Shown: positions 36,318-49,034, counted from the first letter of the stretch. The stretch: 64,000 bases of DNA from Sulfurivermis fontis (GCF_004001245.1 NZ_AP018724.1:1790501-1854500); one strand, 5' to 3'. Translations and numbers: made by a program. Notes: generated by a model from the letters alone, not told the origin.

Positions 36318-39300
36318 TTACTTTCTGGCGCCCAGGACCAGTTCGTCCAGCGGTATTGGCTTCTCGATGATATAGCCCTGACCAAAGTCCACGCCGATCT
36401 TGCGCAGCTTGTCGAGGGCGATCTCACTCTCGATGTACTCGGCGATGGTGCGCTTACCCAAGGCATGGGCCATCTCATGGATGGACTTCACCACCGAATA
36501 GTCGAAAACGTTGGTGCTGATGTTGCGGATGAATTGCCCATCGATCTTCAGGTAGTCCACCGGCATCGATTTCAGGTAGGAATACGAGGCATGTCCCGAA
36601 CCGAAATCGTCCAGCGCCAACTGACAGCCGGTCTGGCGCAGGCGGCGCATGTAGTAAACAGCACGTTCCAGATTGCTGATCGCAGCAGTCTCGGTGATTT
36701 CGAAGCAAACTTGATGACTTGGCACCTCGGCATTTTCCAGACGCTGCACCAATTCCTCCATGAATGCATCGTCGTCGATGGAGTGACCGGACAGATTCAC
36801 CGAAATGGAATTGATGGTATTGAGTTTGCCGCGGTTGGCGCGCAACCACGCAAAAACCTTGTCTACCACCCAACGGTCGATATCGCCGATGCGATTGTAG
36901 ATCTCTGCCGAAAGGACGAACTGATCCAGGGAAACCAGCTCACCTTGCTCATTGTGCACATGCAGTAGTATCTCATAGCGCGGGTGTTCATGGGCAAATT
37001 TGAGCGAGGCGATCTTCTGGCATTTGAGCTGAATCAGGCCGGCATCGAACAACTTGTTGATACGCCCGACCCATTCCATCACACCCTGCCGCTTGATAAT
37101 GACCTCGCTCTGCGGATCATAGAACTGGATGCGACCACGGCCAGCCTCCTTCGCGGCGAAACAGGCCGAATCGACAGCCGCCAGCAGGGTCCGTACCGAA
37201 TCGCGCGCCGGGTCGATGGCCGCGATACCGAAACTGGCATCCACTACGAATTCCTTGTTCTCGCAGCGGAAATGGTAGTCGTTAATGGCGCGGCGGATTT
37301 CCTCTGCCCGTCGCATGCCTTGCTCACGATCGCAGTTCTCCAGCAACACGCCGAATTCGTCACCGCCCAGACGGGCAATCACCGGCGTGCTGCCCAGTTT
37401 GCGGCGCAACAAGTCCGCCAGGTTGCTGAGCAATTCATCGCCCGCTTCATGACCGCAGGTAACGTTGATGACATTGAATCGATCGAGATCGAAATAGCAC
37501 AAAATATTGTTGCTGCCTTCCTTTTTGGCGCGTAACAACAGATCGTCAAGCGCGCTTTCGAAACCGCGCCGGTTCATCAGACTGGTCAGCGCATCGTGAT
37601 TGGTCTGCTCGATAAGGCGATCGTGAATCGACTGCAGCATCGTGTAGGTGGCGCGATCCATGAGCGGTCGATCCCAGCCTTCAAGGATCAGCATCTGACC
37701 ACGCGACATGTACGCTGCCATCTCCTCCGGTCGCACGTCCAGACCCTTGTTGCCTTCACGGTCCACAAAGACAAAACGGCCCCACTTGCGGTCAGACCAC
37801 ACCAGCTTCTGCTGCTGCAACTCCTCCTTATCGCTCTTGTAGGACACCAACTCGCCATCAGCCAGGGATTCCGCACGCTTGAGCCAGCGTGCCCACTCCA
37901 CCTTGGACAGTTCCACCGGTTTGAGAGCCTGCTTCTCCTGCTCCCAGGACTGCAGCATCAACTGGGCAATGGAGCCTTTCTTGATGCGTGCCACCTTGGT
38001 GGGATCGATTTTGGCTTGCTCTAAGGTCGAAATCAGCTCGGACACCAGCAGCAATGATCGGGCATCGCCCTTACTGAGCTTTTCCAGCACCTTGCTGACT
38101 TCTTCCACCAGTTTGTGATTAGGCCAGTCCGCCTTGAGTCCCTTGTACGTCTTACCCTGCAAGCGCATCAGCAACTGTTCCATGGTGGCGCGCGCGGCTT
38201 GGTAACCCTCGCTGTTCATACCACCATGCTGGCAATGACGCCACAGCAGATTCTTCCAGCCGGCATCCAACAGTTCCAGCACCACCTTGGGTATCAGGCG
38301 TCCGTCCGCCATATCGAACAGGCGATCGATATCCTCCAGCATCTCCAGCGTCATCTGCCGATGATTGGGCTCAGCCTTGCATTTGGCGATAACCTCGTCG
38401 ACCCGACGCCGGTATTCCTCCGACTGCTCGCCATACAACTTGTTGAGCGAATCGACTGCCTCATCCAGCACCTTGGGATCGCCGCCGGACTCATCGCTCA
38501 GGCTCCGCAGTGCCTGCTCCACCTTGGCAACCATTTGCCGGCGCACCTCCACCTTGTTCGCCGGCAACATCTGGAACAGTTGATCCAGGGTGTTGAACAG
38601 ATGATGCACCGGATGGGAACGGTCCTGCAGCACATGCTCGTTGTTGAGCGCCATCTTGATGAACGGCAGCTCGACGCTCTCGAACCAGTCCTTCAGGTGG
38701 TCGTCGGTAATCGGGTCGGTCTGGATGGATGACAGCAGGCTCTCCGTCACCTCCAGCTTGTCTTGCGTCTCCAGCGGCAGCTGTTTGGAGCTGTCACCAC
38801 CGGCCTGCTCCGTCAGTATCTGCGACAGGCGCGAGGCCAGCGTGGTGCCCTGCTGGCGCAGATGGCGGATGCTGAGTCCCTGTTGCTGCAGGCTTGCCAA
38901 GCCGTTGTTCAATTCCTGCACAGAAAAATGCGCCACCGGGCCACGGGCAACACCGGCCTCTCCCGCAGCGGCCGCCGCAGCACCGGCCTGATGGCGACGG
39001 GAGGGCTGAGACTGCTGCGCCGTACGTTCAAGCTGCAGCAACTCATTGGCCGCGGCATAGGGTGACGGTACCGGCATATAGCCACCGCTCACGCCATCGG
39101 CAACACCGGCACCCGCCTCCGCCGGCGCGTAGCCGCTGCCCTGGACCGGTGGGGCAGCACCGGCCGGCGCGCCCGGTGGCGCCATCGCAGCACTACCTGG
39201 CACAGCGCCGGCCTGTTGCGTAGCAGCGGCTCCGGCCGGTACACCCACTTGCATACCCGGTACCGCCCCCATCCCGGGCTCCGCGTACGCTCCGCCGAGT

Positions 39301-40412
39301 GCTGCTGCATAGCCGGTATCGGGCGCGACACCACTGCCGGCATCATCGGAGGTATTCGGTGTCTCGGCACCGGGCTGGCCCGGCGGAACAGCGCGGGACG
39401 GAGCCGCCCCCCGCTGCTTGACCACGCGGAAGTCCTTTTTCAGAGCGGGAAGCACACCCTGCTCCTTGAGGTAATTGTTGAGCTGCCCCAGGAATGTGCC
39501 ATAGCGGCCAAGCATGAAATCCTCGAAGGCCTTGAAGACCAGCGGTTTCATCGTCTCTTCCAGACCTACCGCATCGAAACACTCCAGAAAGCGCTGTGCC
39601 AGCATGGCAGCGCCGACGGGATTGCTCTGGTGGTCCAGCGGCCGGTTCAGGATCAGCCCCAGACGCTGCTCCAGTTCGAACATCACCTCATCGTTGTGGG
39701 ATTCGAGTTTGGTAGCGATGGTCGTCACGGTCAGCCAGTTCTGGAACACCTCATCGGCCACGAGCGACAATTCGGATGTGTCTGTCTGCGCCCCCTGTTG
39801 CTTGAGCGGGCGACCATGATTGTCGAACTCATCCATGATCGCCGTGGTGTAACAGTTCAGCAGCCTGCCACGACTATCGCGCAGCTTCTGCTGTGCCTCG
39901 ACGACGCCACGCCAGTTCCTCTTGGTCAATTCGTCGGACTTGTTGAGATTGTCGACACCTTCGGCAGTGAAGTTTTCCACCAGGTGGTCAATGAAGGCAC
40001 GGGCCTTGTTGCGGCATTCGGCAATCACCCCGGCGTAACGAACATCCGGTCGCCCCCCAGTGGAGACAGGTACCGCCGTGCGCTGGGCTTGACTCATCAG
40101 ATACTGGAAAGCAGCTCCATCAAGGCCGGCGAAGCTGATCCCCACTCCGATATCGATAACCCGCGCCACCTGCCCCTGTATCACATAACCTTGGCCGGCG
40201 CTGCCCGATGCCTGGGCAAGATGCACCTCGATGTAATCGCCAACACGCCAGTGGGTCGCGTGGGCCACCTGCGGGTAGAAAGTGATGAAGAGGCCGCCTT
40301 GGCAGAAATCCTCCACCACGCAGTCCAGCCGGACACCCTGGGTAGAAATGGCGACGGCATCCAGCCTGACCGGATAACGGGGGTAGGCACGCTTGTTGGC
40401 AGCTGACGTCAT
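36318..40412 (-). CDS. PilZ-DUF1631-GGDEF-EAL cyclic-di-GMP protein
   Basis: A 1,364-residue signalling protein. Order: PilZ-like domain (about 7-110; RAYPRYPVRLDAV with the RxxxR-type motif), a DUF1631 region (about 130-760) interrupted by a Pro/Ala/Gly-rich low-complexity linker (about 335-470), a GGDEF domain (about 935-1095) with intact RLGGDEFGVLL, and an EAL domain (about 1110-1364) with FEITETAAI, ALDDFGSGHASYSYL and IDGQFI. The first EAL motif reads EIL (YEILLHV). Both a synthase and a phosphodiesterase activity are possible. It faces cmoA divergently; a TATAAT at 40447-40442 may be its -10. DUF1631 proteins are uncharacterised. Confidence 0.92.
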   Translation of the reverse strand: MTSAANKRAYPRYPVRLDAVAISTQGVRLDCVVEDFCQGGLFITFYPQVAHATHWRVGDYIEVHLAQASGSAGQGYVIQGQVARVIDIGVGISFAGLDGAAFQYLMSQAQRTAVPVSTGGRPDVRYAGVIAECRNKARAFIDHLVENFTAEGVDNLNKSDELTKRNWRGVVEAQQKLRDSRGRLLNCYTTAIMDEFDNHGRPLKQQGAQTDTSELSLVADEVFQNWLTVTTIATKLESHNDEVMFELEQRLGLILNRPLDHQSNPVGAAMLAQRFLECFDAVGLEETMKPLVFKAFEDFMLGRYGTFLGQLNNYLKEQGVLPALKKDFRVVKQRGAAPSRAVPPGQPGAETPNTSDDAGSGVAPDTGYAAALGGAYAEPGMGAVPGMQVGVPAGAAATQQAGAVPGSAAMAPPGAPAGAAPPVQGSGYAPAEAGAGVADGVSGGYMPVPSPYAAANELLQLERTAQQSQPSRRHQAGAAAAAAGEAGVARGPVAHFSVQELNNGLASLQQQGLSIRHLRQQGTTLASRLSQILTEQAGGDSSKQLPLETQDKLEVTESLLSSIQTDPITDDHLKDWFESVELPFIKMALNNEHVLQDRSHPVHHLFNTLDQLFQMLPANKVEVRRQMVAKVEQALRSLSDESGGDPKVLDEAVDSLNKLYGEQSEEYRRRVDEVIAKCKAEPNHRQMTLEMLEDIDRLFDMADGRLIPKVVLELLDAGWKNLLWRHCQHGGMNSEGYQAARATMEQLLMRLQGKTYKGLKADWPNHKLVEEVSKVLEKLSKGDARSLLLVSELISTLEQAKIDPTKVARIKKGSIAQLMLQSWEQEKQALKPVELSKVEWARWLKRAESLADGELVSYKSDKEELQQQKLVWSDRKWGRFVFVDREGNKGLDVRPEEMAAYMSRGQMLILEGWDRPLMDRATYTMLQSIHDRLIEQTNHDALTSLMNRRGFESALDDLLLRAKKEGSNNILCYFDLDRFNVINVTCGHEAGDELLSNLADLLRRKLGSTPVIARLGGDEFGVLLENCDREQGMRRAEEIRRAINDYHFRCENKEFVVDASFGIAAIDPARDSVRTLLAAVDSACFAAKEAGRGRIQFYDPQSEVIIKRQGVMEWVGRINKLFDAGLIQLKCQKIASLKFAHEHPRYEILLHVHNEQGELVSLDQFVLSAEIYNRIGDIDRWVVDKVFAWLRANRGKLNTINSISVNLSGHSIDDDAFMEELVQRLENAEVPSHQVCFEITETAAISNLERAVYYMRRLRQTGCQLALDDFGSGHASYSYLKSMPVDYLKIDGQFIRNISTNVFDYSVVKSIHEMAHALGKRTIAEYIESEIALDKLRKIGVDFGQGYIIEKPIPLDELVLGARK

Positions 40413-40493
40413 GTCACTGTGACTCCTGATGTTTTGCAGCGATTATACCCAATAAGGATACTAAAGCTGCCCATGCAGCCACCGGGCCAATGA

Positions 40494-40499
40494 TATAAT
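40494..40499 (+). promoter_or_regulatory. Extended -10 of the cmoA promoter
   Basis: TGATATAAT is a perfect extended -10 (TGnTATAAT) 28 bases upstream of cmoA. The 115-bp divergent gap also holds a leftward TATAAT at 40447-40442 for the PilZ-DUF1631 gene. Confidence 0.6.
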
Positions 40500-40527
40500 T
40501 TCCGCCCCAATCGGCTGCCCAATCGTC

Positions 40528-41265
40528 ATGACCAGTTCATCCCGCAAGGACACCCTCTACGCCAGTCCGCAGTATCCGCTGGCGGACTTCGCCTTCGACG
40601 AACGGGTGGCCGGCGTATTTCCTGACATGATCCGGCGCTCGGTGCCAGCCTACGGCAGCGTGACCGGATTGCTGGGACTGGTGGCCGGCGAGTATGCGCA
40701 ACCCCACAGCCGGTTGTACGACTTGGGCTGTTCCCTCGGTGCCGCCACCCTGGCCATGCGACGCCGCATCACCCAGCCCGGCTGCCGCATCATTGCCATC
40801 GACAACTCCCCCGCCATGGTGGAAGGATGTCGGGAGAACATCGCGGCCGACAATGCCCCGACCCCTGTGGATGTCGTCTGCGCCGACATCCGTGACTGCG
40901 CGCTCGAGGGCGCCTCAGTCGTCACCATGAATTTTACCCTGCAATTCGTCACACCGGAGGAACGCCTGCCGTTGCTGCGCCGTATCCGCGCCGGCCTGTT
41001 ACCCGGCGGCGTGCTGCTGCTGGCGGAAAAACTGCGCTTCACCGACACGGCCGAACAGGCCACGCTCGAAGGGCTGCATTTCGCCTTCAAGCGCGCCAAC
41101 GGTTATTCAGAGCTGGAGATCAGCCAGAAACGCGCCGCGCTGGAACGGGTACTGCTGCCGGACACCCTGGAGGCGCACCGGGCCCGGCTGCAGGCAGCCG
41201 GATTCAGCCAGATCATACCCTGGTTCCAGGCCTTCAACTTCGCCGCTCTCCTCGCCATCCGATGA
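40528..41265 (+). CDS. cmoA: Carboxy-S-adenosyl-L-methionine synthase CmoA
   Basis: Makes carboxy-SAM from SAM and prephenate for wobble-uridine modification (cmo5U34). The 245-residue product shows the class I methyltransferase fold with LYDLGCSLGAATLAMRRRI (motif I), IIAIDNSPAMVEGC and VVTMNFTLQFV, and the CmoA-specific N-terminus DTLYASPQYPLADFAFDERVA. ATG at 40528. Its stop overlaps cmoB by four bases (ATGA), so the pair is translationally coupled. Confidence 0.96.
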   Translation: MTSSSRKDTLYASPQYPLADFAFDERVAGVFPDMIRRSVPAYGSVTGLLGLVAGEYAQPHSRLYDLGCSLGAATLAMRRRITQPGCRIIAIDNSPAMVEGCRENIAADNAPTPVDVVCADIRDCALEGASVVTMNFTLQFVTPEERLPLLRRIRAGLLPGGVLLLAEKLRFTDTAEQATLEGLHFAFKRANGYSELEISQKRAALERVLLPDTLEAHRARLQAAGFSQIIPWFQAFNFAALLAIR

Positions 41266-42518
41266 TTGACTACGCGGGACTGTGGCAAGCCCTGGTGGGC
41301 TCGCCCCTTGCCGGCTGGCGTGAAGAACTGGAGCCATGCCTGCACCGGGCACTGGATCCGGCAAGCCACGGCGATCTGCCGCACTGGTATGCCACCCTGG
41401 CGGCGCTCCCCTCCCTGACACCGTCCGTCATCGATCTGTCCACCGACTGTCCGCGCATCGGCAGCCCCGCGGACATCGACACGGAGCAACGCGCCCGGCT
41501 GGAGAAGTTGCTGCGTGATTTCCACCCCTGGCGCAAGGGACCGTTCTGCGTATTCGGCATCCACATCGATACCGAGTGGCGCTCCGATTGGAAATGGAAC
41601 CGCCTCGCCTCCCACCTCGACCTGCGCGGCAAAACCGTGCTGGATGTCGGTTGTGGCAACGGTTATTACGGCTGGCGCATGTGCGGTGCCGGTGCCGCGC
41701 TGGTGTTAGGCATCGATCCGACCATCCGTTACGTCATGCAGTACGCCGCGCTGAGCCGTTACATCGGTGCTGTCGGCAACTACGTGCTGCCGCTCAGGTT
41801 CGAGGAACTGCCGCTGCACAGCGCGGCGTTTGACGTGGCGTTTTCCATGGGTGTGCTGTATCACCGCCGCGACCCGCTGGAGCATCTCGCCCGCCTGTAC
41901 GGCCAGCTCAGGCCGAACGGCGTGCTGGTGCTGGAAGGGCTGGTACTGGCAGGGGATGAACTGGCCGTGCTGCACCCGCCGGGGCGCTACGCCAAGATGA
42001 AGAACGTGCACACCATCCCCAGCGTGCCGCTGCTGCGACAGTGGCTGACCGAGACGGGCTTCGTCGACATCCGCGTACTCGACGTCTCACCCACCACGCT
42101 AGAGGAGCAACGTCGCACGCCATGGATGGAGTTCGAATCCCTCGCCGACTTTCTCGACCCACAGGACCCGACGCGCACCATCGAAGGCCATCCCGCCCCG
42201 CGGCGGGCGAGTCTGCGCGCGCGCAGGCCGGGTAACTCAGGCGCTAAACTCGGGCAGGTGGGAAGCGTCCCACCCCTCGGCTCCGATATCCTCGGTCAGA
42301 AGCGTATCGAGACCGTCTTCGGTAGTGGATTCCACGGGTGCGGCCGTGCCTGGATGGGCGGGGTGGTCTTGCCGGTTCATGTCATCTCCTGTCTACATAG
42401 GGAGATCCATTCACTGGGGCGGATATGCCAGTCCGTTGTGGCATACGCAAGCAGAATGCCTGCCGGGAGGAAATTACCCCATCTCCACAGCCAATGTCCA
42501 CAAGGAACGCAATGTTAA
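41262..42518 (+). CDS. cmoB: tRNA U34 carboxymethyltransferase CmoB, with apparent C-terminal extension
   Basis: Transfers the carboxymethyl group from carboxy-SAM to ho5U34 of tRNA. Residues 1-323 (to 42230) align with the complete usual protein: PWRKGPFCVFGIHIDTEWRS, motif I VLDVGCGNGYYGWRM, the VLYHRRDPLEHL segment and the final TIEGHPAPRRASLRARR. The E. coli protein is 323 residues and ends there. Here the frame continues 95 codons with no family resemblance and stops at the TTAA of MITE copy B. A TAA in the adjacent frame lies at 42233-42235, just after a GCGCGCGC run, so a two-base slip may have removed the stop. A short leftward gene overlaps the extension. Confidence 0.9.
   Translation: MIDYAGLWQALVGSPLAGWREELEPCLHRALDPASHGDLPHWYATLAALPSLTPSVIDLSTDCPRIGSPADIDTEQRARLEKLLRDFHPWRKGPFCVFGIHIDTEWRSDWKWNRLASHLDLRGKTVLDVGCGNGYYGWRMCGAGAALVLGIDPTIRYVMQYAALSRYIGAVGNYVLPLRFEELPLHSAAFDVAFSMGVLYHRRDPLEHLARLYGQLRPNGVLVLEGLVLAGDELAVLHPPGRYAKMKNVHTIPSVPLLRQWLTETGFVDIRVLDVSPTTLEEQRRTPWMEFESLADFLDPQDPTRTIEGHPAPRRASLRARRPGNSGAKLGQVGSVPPLGSDILGQKRIETVFGSGFHGCGRAWMGGVVLPVHVISCLHREIHSLGRICQSVVAYASRMPAGRKLPHLHSQCPQGTQC
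42237..42380 (-). CDS. Small acidic protein antisense to the cmoB extension
   Basis: A 47-codon frame from ATG at 42380, preceded by ACAGGAGATGAC, a strong ribosome site at proper spacing. The product is acidic and soluble (MNRQDHPAHPGTAAPVESTT... ending SHLPEFSA). No family is recognised. It converges with cmoB and ends seven bases after the position where cmoB normally stops, which supports the view that the cmoB extension is accidental. Support comes only from the ribosome site and position. Confidence 0.5.
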   Translation of the reverse strand: MNRQDHPAHPGTAAPVESTTEDGLDTLLTEDIGAEGWDASHLPEFSA

Positions 42519-42671
42519 GGAAGCTCTGAATAAGTTCAGAGCTTCCGCGGCACAGGGATGTGCCGCCATTTTTCAACGACGATAAGTCGTTGAAAAGTGA
42601 AGCCAAGCGAAAATCATACTTTTCGCTTGGCGTGGTCTGAGAAGTCCAGGATGGACTTATTCAGACCGTCC
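42519..42671. mobile_element. 153-bp MITE, copy B (inverted relative to copy A)
   Basis: Flanked by TTAA (42515-42518 and 42672-42675). It is nearly identical to the reverse complement of 34478-34630 over the full 153 bp. The left end forms the perfect 28-bp hairpin GGAAGCTCTGAA-TAAG-TTCAGAGCTTCC. It lies between cmoB and the guaB terminator. Confidence 0.9.
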
Positions 42672-42702
42672 TTAATGACCTGAGGCATTTCCATGCCGCA
42701 AA

Positions 42703-42732
42703 CGGCAAGGCCGCCCGCAGGCGGCCTTGCCG
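42703..42732 (-). terminator. Terminator of guaB
   Basis: CGGCAAGGCCGCC (42703-42715) and GGCGGCCTTGCCG (42720-42732) form a perfect 13-bp stem with a 4-base loop, 21 bases after the guaB stop. On the minus strand it is followed by TTTG, a short T-run. Confidence 0.75.
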
Positions 42733-42753
42733 TATGGCGCTGACTACACGGCG

Positions 42754-44226
<1,473 letters not shown>

Positions 44227-44257
44227 TTAGGAGATGTGGTCGGGAAATAAACGGGCG

Positions 44258-44286
44258 ATTATACGTTTCCATCCCGCAGCGGTAAA
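44258..44286 (-). promoter_or_regulatory. Promoter of guaB
   Basis: On the minus strand TTTACC (44286-44281), a 17-base spacer and TATAAT (44263-44258), 44 bases upstream of the guaB start. This is a strong sigma-70 match. Confidence 0.75.
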
Positions 44287-44377
44287 CCTCCCGATGTCCC
44301 CGCTGGCCTGTGGAATAATCAGACCCTCTGCAGCCACCTGATCGAAGTCCCTGACCAATAAATCCACTGGAGGAGCA

Positions 44378-44692
44378 ATGATGCGCAAGACTATCCTGGC
44401 CCTGGCCGCCACCACCCTGCTCGGCGCCGGTTGCGCCACACCGACGGTGAGCAAGCCCGCCGATGCCGAGTCGGCCGCCGCCGCCATCGCAGCGGCCGAA
44501 GCCAGCCGCGCCGCGGCCGCCGCGGTCGGATACGAGTGGCGCGACACCGCCCAGATGATCGCCGATGCCAAAAAGGCGGCGGAAGAGAAGGATTTCGACA
44601 AGGCCGTGAAACTGGCCGGGCAGGCTGAACAGCAAGGCCGGGCCGCTGTTGCCCAGCACAAGCAGCAGATGGAAGCGGTCAAGGCATACTGA
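44378..44692 (+). CDS. Lipoprotein resembling SoxXA-binding protein SoxK
   Basis: A 104-residue lipoprotein: signal ALAATTLLGAGC with lipobox Cys, then an Ala-rich helical mature part. The segment AAVGYEWRDTAQMIADAKKAAEEKDFDKAVKLAGQAEQQ resembles the SoxXA-binding protein SoxK, which enhances the SoxXA cytochrome in thiosulfate oxidation. No other sox gene is in the window, so a stand-alone role in sulfur chemistry is a guess from family resemblance; an Lpp-like coiled coil is an alternative. Two ATGs in tandem (44378 and 44381) follow CTGGAGGAGCA. It is divergent from guaB. Confidence 0.65.
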   Translation: MMRKTILALAATTLLGAGCATPTVSKPADAESAAAAIAAAEASRAAAAAVGYEWRDTAQMIADAKKAAEEKDFDKAVKLAGQAEQQGRAAVAQHKQQMEAVKAY

Positions 44693-45956
44693 TCCCCCGC
44701 GCCGAGGCAAGGGCCGGACGGCCCTTGCCTCGGCGACGTACCAGCCAGTCCCTTACCCCCTCCCCGGCCGCCCGCCCGCTGGCGAAACAGGCGGTCAGCA
44801 GATAGCCACCGGTCGGCGCCTCCCAATCCAGCATCTCGCCGGCACAAAACACCCCCGGCAGCCCGCGCAACATCAAGTGCTCATCCAGTGCCTCGAAACG
44901 CACGCCCCCGGCACTACTAATGGCCTCATCGAGCGGGCGTGTCGCCCGTAGCGGCAGTGGCAGGGCCTTGAGCGCCGCCGCCAGCCGCGCCGGATCGCGC
45001 AGTACCTCCACCGGGACCAACTCACGCAACAGGCCGGCCTTCACCCCGTCGATACCGGCATGGCGGCGCAGGTGCTTGGCGAGACTGTCGCGTCCGCGCG
45101 GCCGTGCCAGATCGGCCGCCAGGCGCGCCTGTTCCCGCCCGGGCACCAGATCGAGCAGCGGCACCGCCCGCCCCTCCGCGGCAATGGCCTCGCGCAAGGG
45201 CGCCGACAGGGCATACACCACGCCGCCCTCCACGCCGTATTCCGTCACCATCAATTCACCCTGGCGGCGCTCACCGGCAAAGCTGACCACCACCGGTTTC
45301 ACCGGCTGTCCGGCATGGCGCGTGCGCAGGTGCTCGCTCCAGGCCACCTCGAAACCGCAATTGGAGGGCCGCAGGGGAGCAACCGCGATGCCGCGTCCCT
45401 GCAGCAGCGGAACCCAGGCGCCATCGGAGCCGAGCCGCGCCCAGCTGCCGCCCCCCAGCGCCAGCACTGTGGCGGCCGGCCGTCCCACAACCTCCCCTGA
45501 AGGTGAGGCAAAACGCAGGGCACCTGCCGCGTCCCACCCCAACCAGCGGTGGCGCACATGAAAGCGCACGCCGGCACTGCGCAAGCGGTGCAACCAGGCG
45601 CGCAGCAGCGGCGCCGCCTTCATGTCGGCGGGGAACACCCGCCCGGAGCTGCCGACGAAGGTGGCGATGCCGAGGTCGTGGATCCACGCCCGCAGCGCGT
45701 CCGGGCCGAACCGGGCCAGCAGGGGCGCAAGGTATTCACGGCGGGCGCCGTAGCGATCGATGAAGCGTTCCAGCGATTCGGAGTGGGTGATGTTCATGCC
45801 GCCCTTGCCGGCCATGAGGAACTTGCGCCCCACCGAGGGCATGGCGTCGTACACGTCCACCTGCACGCCGGCGGCGGCGAGCACCTCAGCCGCCATCAGG
45901 CCGGCAGGGCCGCCGCCGATGACGGCAACGTTCGTGGTGGGAGCTTCAGACATCAT
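44679..45956 (-). CDS. TIGR03862/HI0933-family flavoprotein (YhiN-like)
   Basis: An FAD-dependent oxidoreductase of the YhiN/HI0933 family, 425 residues from ATG at 45956. The N-terminal dinucleotide fold VAVIGGGPAGLMAAEVLAAAG binds FAD; GRKFLMAGKGGMNITHSE is the family signature, and the C-terminal GVFCAGEMLDWEAPTGGYLLTACFASGRAAG closes the FAD site. Substrate is unknown. The annotated longer start (46007) overlaps the tRNA terminator and is rejected. Its 3' end overlaps the SoxK-like gene convergently by 14 bases. Confidence 0.9.
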   Translation of the reverse strand: MMSEAPTTNVAVIGGGPAGLMAAEVLAAAGVQVDVYDAMPSVGRKFLMAGKGGMNITHSESLERFIDRYGARREYLAPLLARFGPDALRAWIHDLGIATFVGSSGRVFPADMKAAPLLRAWLHRLRSAGVRFHVRHRWLGWDAAGALRFASPSGEVVGRPAATVLALGGGSWARLGSDGAWVPLLQGRGIAVAPLRPSNCGFEVAWSEHLRTRHAGQPVKPVVVSFAGERRQGELMVTEYGVEGGVVYALSAPLREAIAAEGRAVPLLDLVPGREQARLAADLARPRGRDSLAKHLRRHAGIDGVKAGLLRELVPVEVLRDPARLAAALKALPLPLRATRPLDEAISSAGGVRFEALDEHLMLRGLPGVFCAGEMLDWEAPTGGYLLTACFASGRAAGEGVRDWLVRRRGKGRPALASARGISMP

Positions 45957-46010
45957 GCATTCCGAGAATATCCGCTGCCTCAGGCGCACCGCGTGGGCAT
46001 GCCGCAAATG

Positions 46011-46044
46011 AAAAAGGGGCTTCCCCTGCGGGAAGCCCCTTTTT
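46011..46044. terminator. Strong bidirectional terminator of tRNA-Leu
   Basis: AAAAAGGGGCTTCCC, the loop CTGC, and GGGAAGCCCCTTTTT form a long stem with A-run and T-run on both sides. It is directly downstream of tRNA-Leu(CAG). Confidence 0.92.
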
Positions 46045-46048
46045 GAAT

Positions 46049-46134
46049 TGGTGCCCAGGAGAGGACTCGAACCTCCACGGTGTTACCCACTAGTACCTGA
46101 AACTAGCGCGTCTACCAATTCCGCCACCTGGGCA
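46049..46134 (-). tRNA. tRNA-Leu (anticodon CAG)
   Basis: The reverse complement starts TGCCCAGGTGGCGGAATTGG and ends CCTGGGCACCA. The anticodon loop TTCAGGT gives anticodon CAG (leucine, CUG). A long variable arm and T-loop GGTTCGAGTCC are present. Coordinates include the encoded CCA. Confidence 0.97.
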
Positions 46135-46259
46135 GGTGCAACGAAGGCGCGCACTTTACCCAAAGCGCCGGGGGCTTGTCAACAAGACGTTCGTGCCCCC
46201 GCAAGCGACAAATACCGCGCTCCGGACGAGGCGTGTGCGCGCCGGTGTTTCTCTCCGAC

Positions 46260-48845
<2,586 letters not shown>

Positions 48846-48846
<1 letters not shown>

Positions 48847-49034
48847 CAGTGTTTCAACCAGTAGACCAGTACCGCCCCCACCACCATCAACACCAGGCCT
48901 GCGGTGCGGATGGAGCGGTCATTCAGCTGCGCCAGCCCCAACATGGCCTTGCGGTAATTGCGCGGCGACAATGCAGGCAGCACCCCTTCCAGCACCAGCA
49001 CCAGGGCCAGCGCCACCCACAGATCAGACCACAT
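48846..49034 (-). CDS. DUF2065 small membrane protein
   Basis: A 62-residue protein with two hydrophobic segments, [20 protein letters not shown] and [17 protein letters not shown]. It matches the DUF2065 (YjeT) family always found between hflC and hisZ/purA. ATG at 49034 gives the family's normal length; the longer GTG/ATG start adds nothing conserved. Its stop overlaps hisZ by one base. The function is unknown; a role with HflKC is suggested by conserved position only. Confidence 0.88.

Noticed and set aside
34478-42671. Inverted MITEs as ends of a composite transposon carrying guaA and cmoAB
   Set aside because: The enclosed genes are housekeeping genes typical of the host, MITEs carry no transposase, and each copy has its own TTAA on both sides, which indicates independent insertions.
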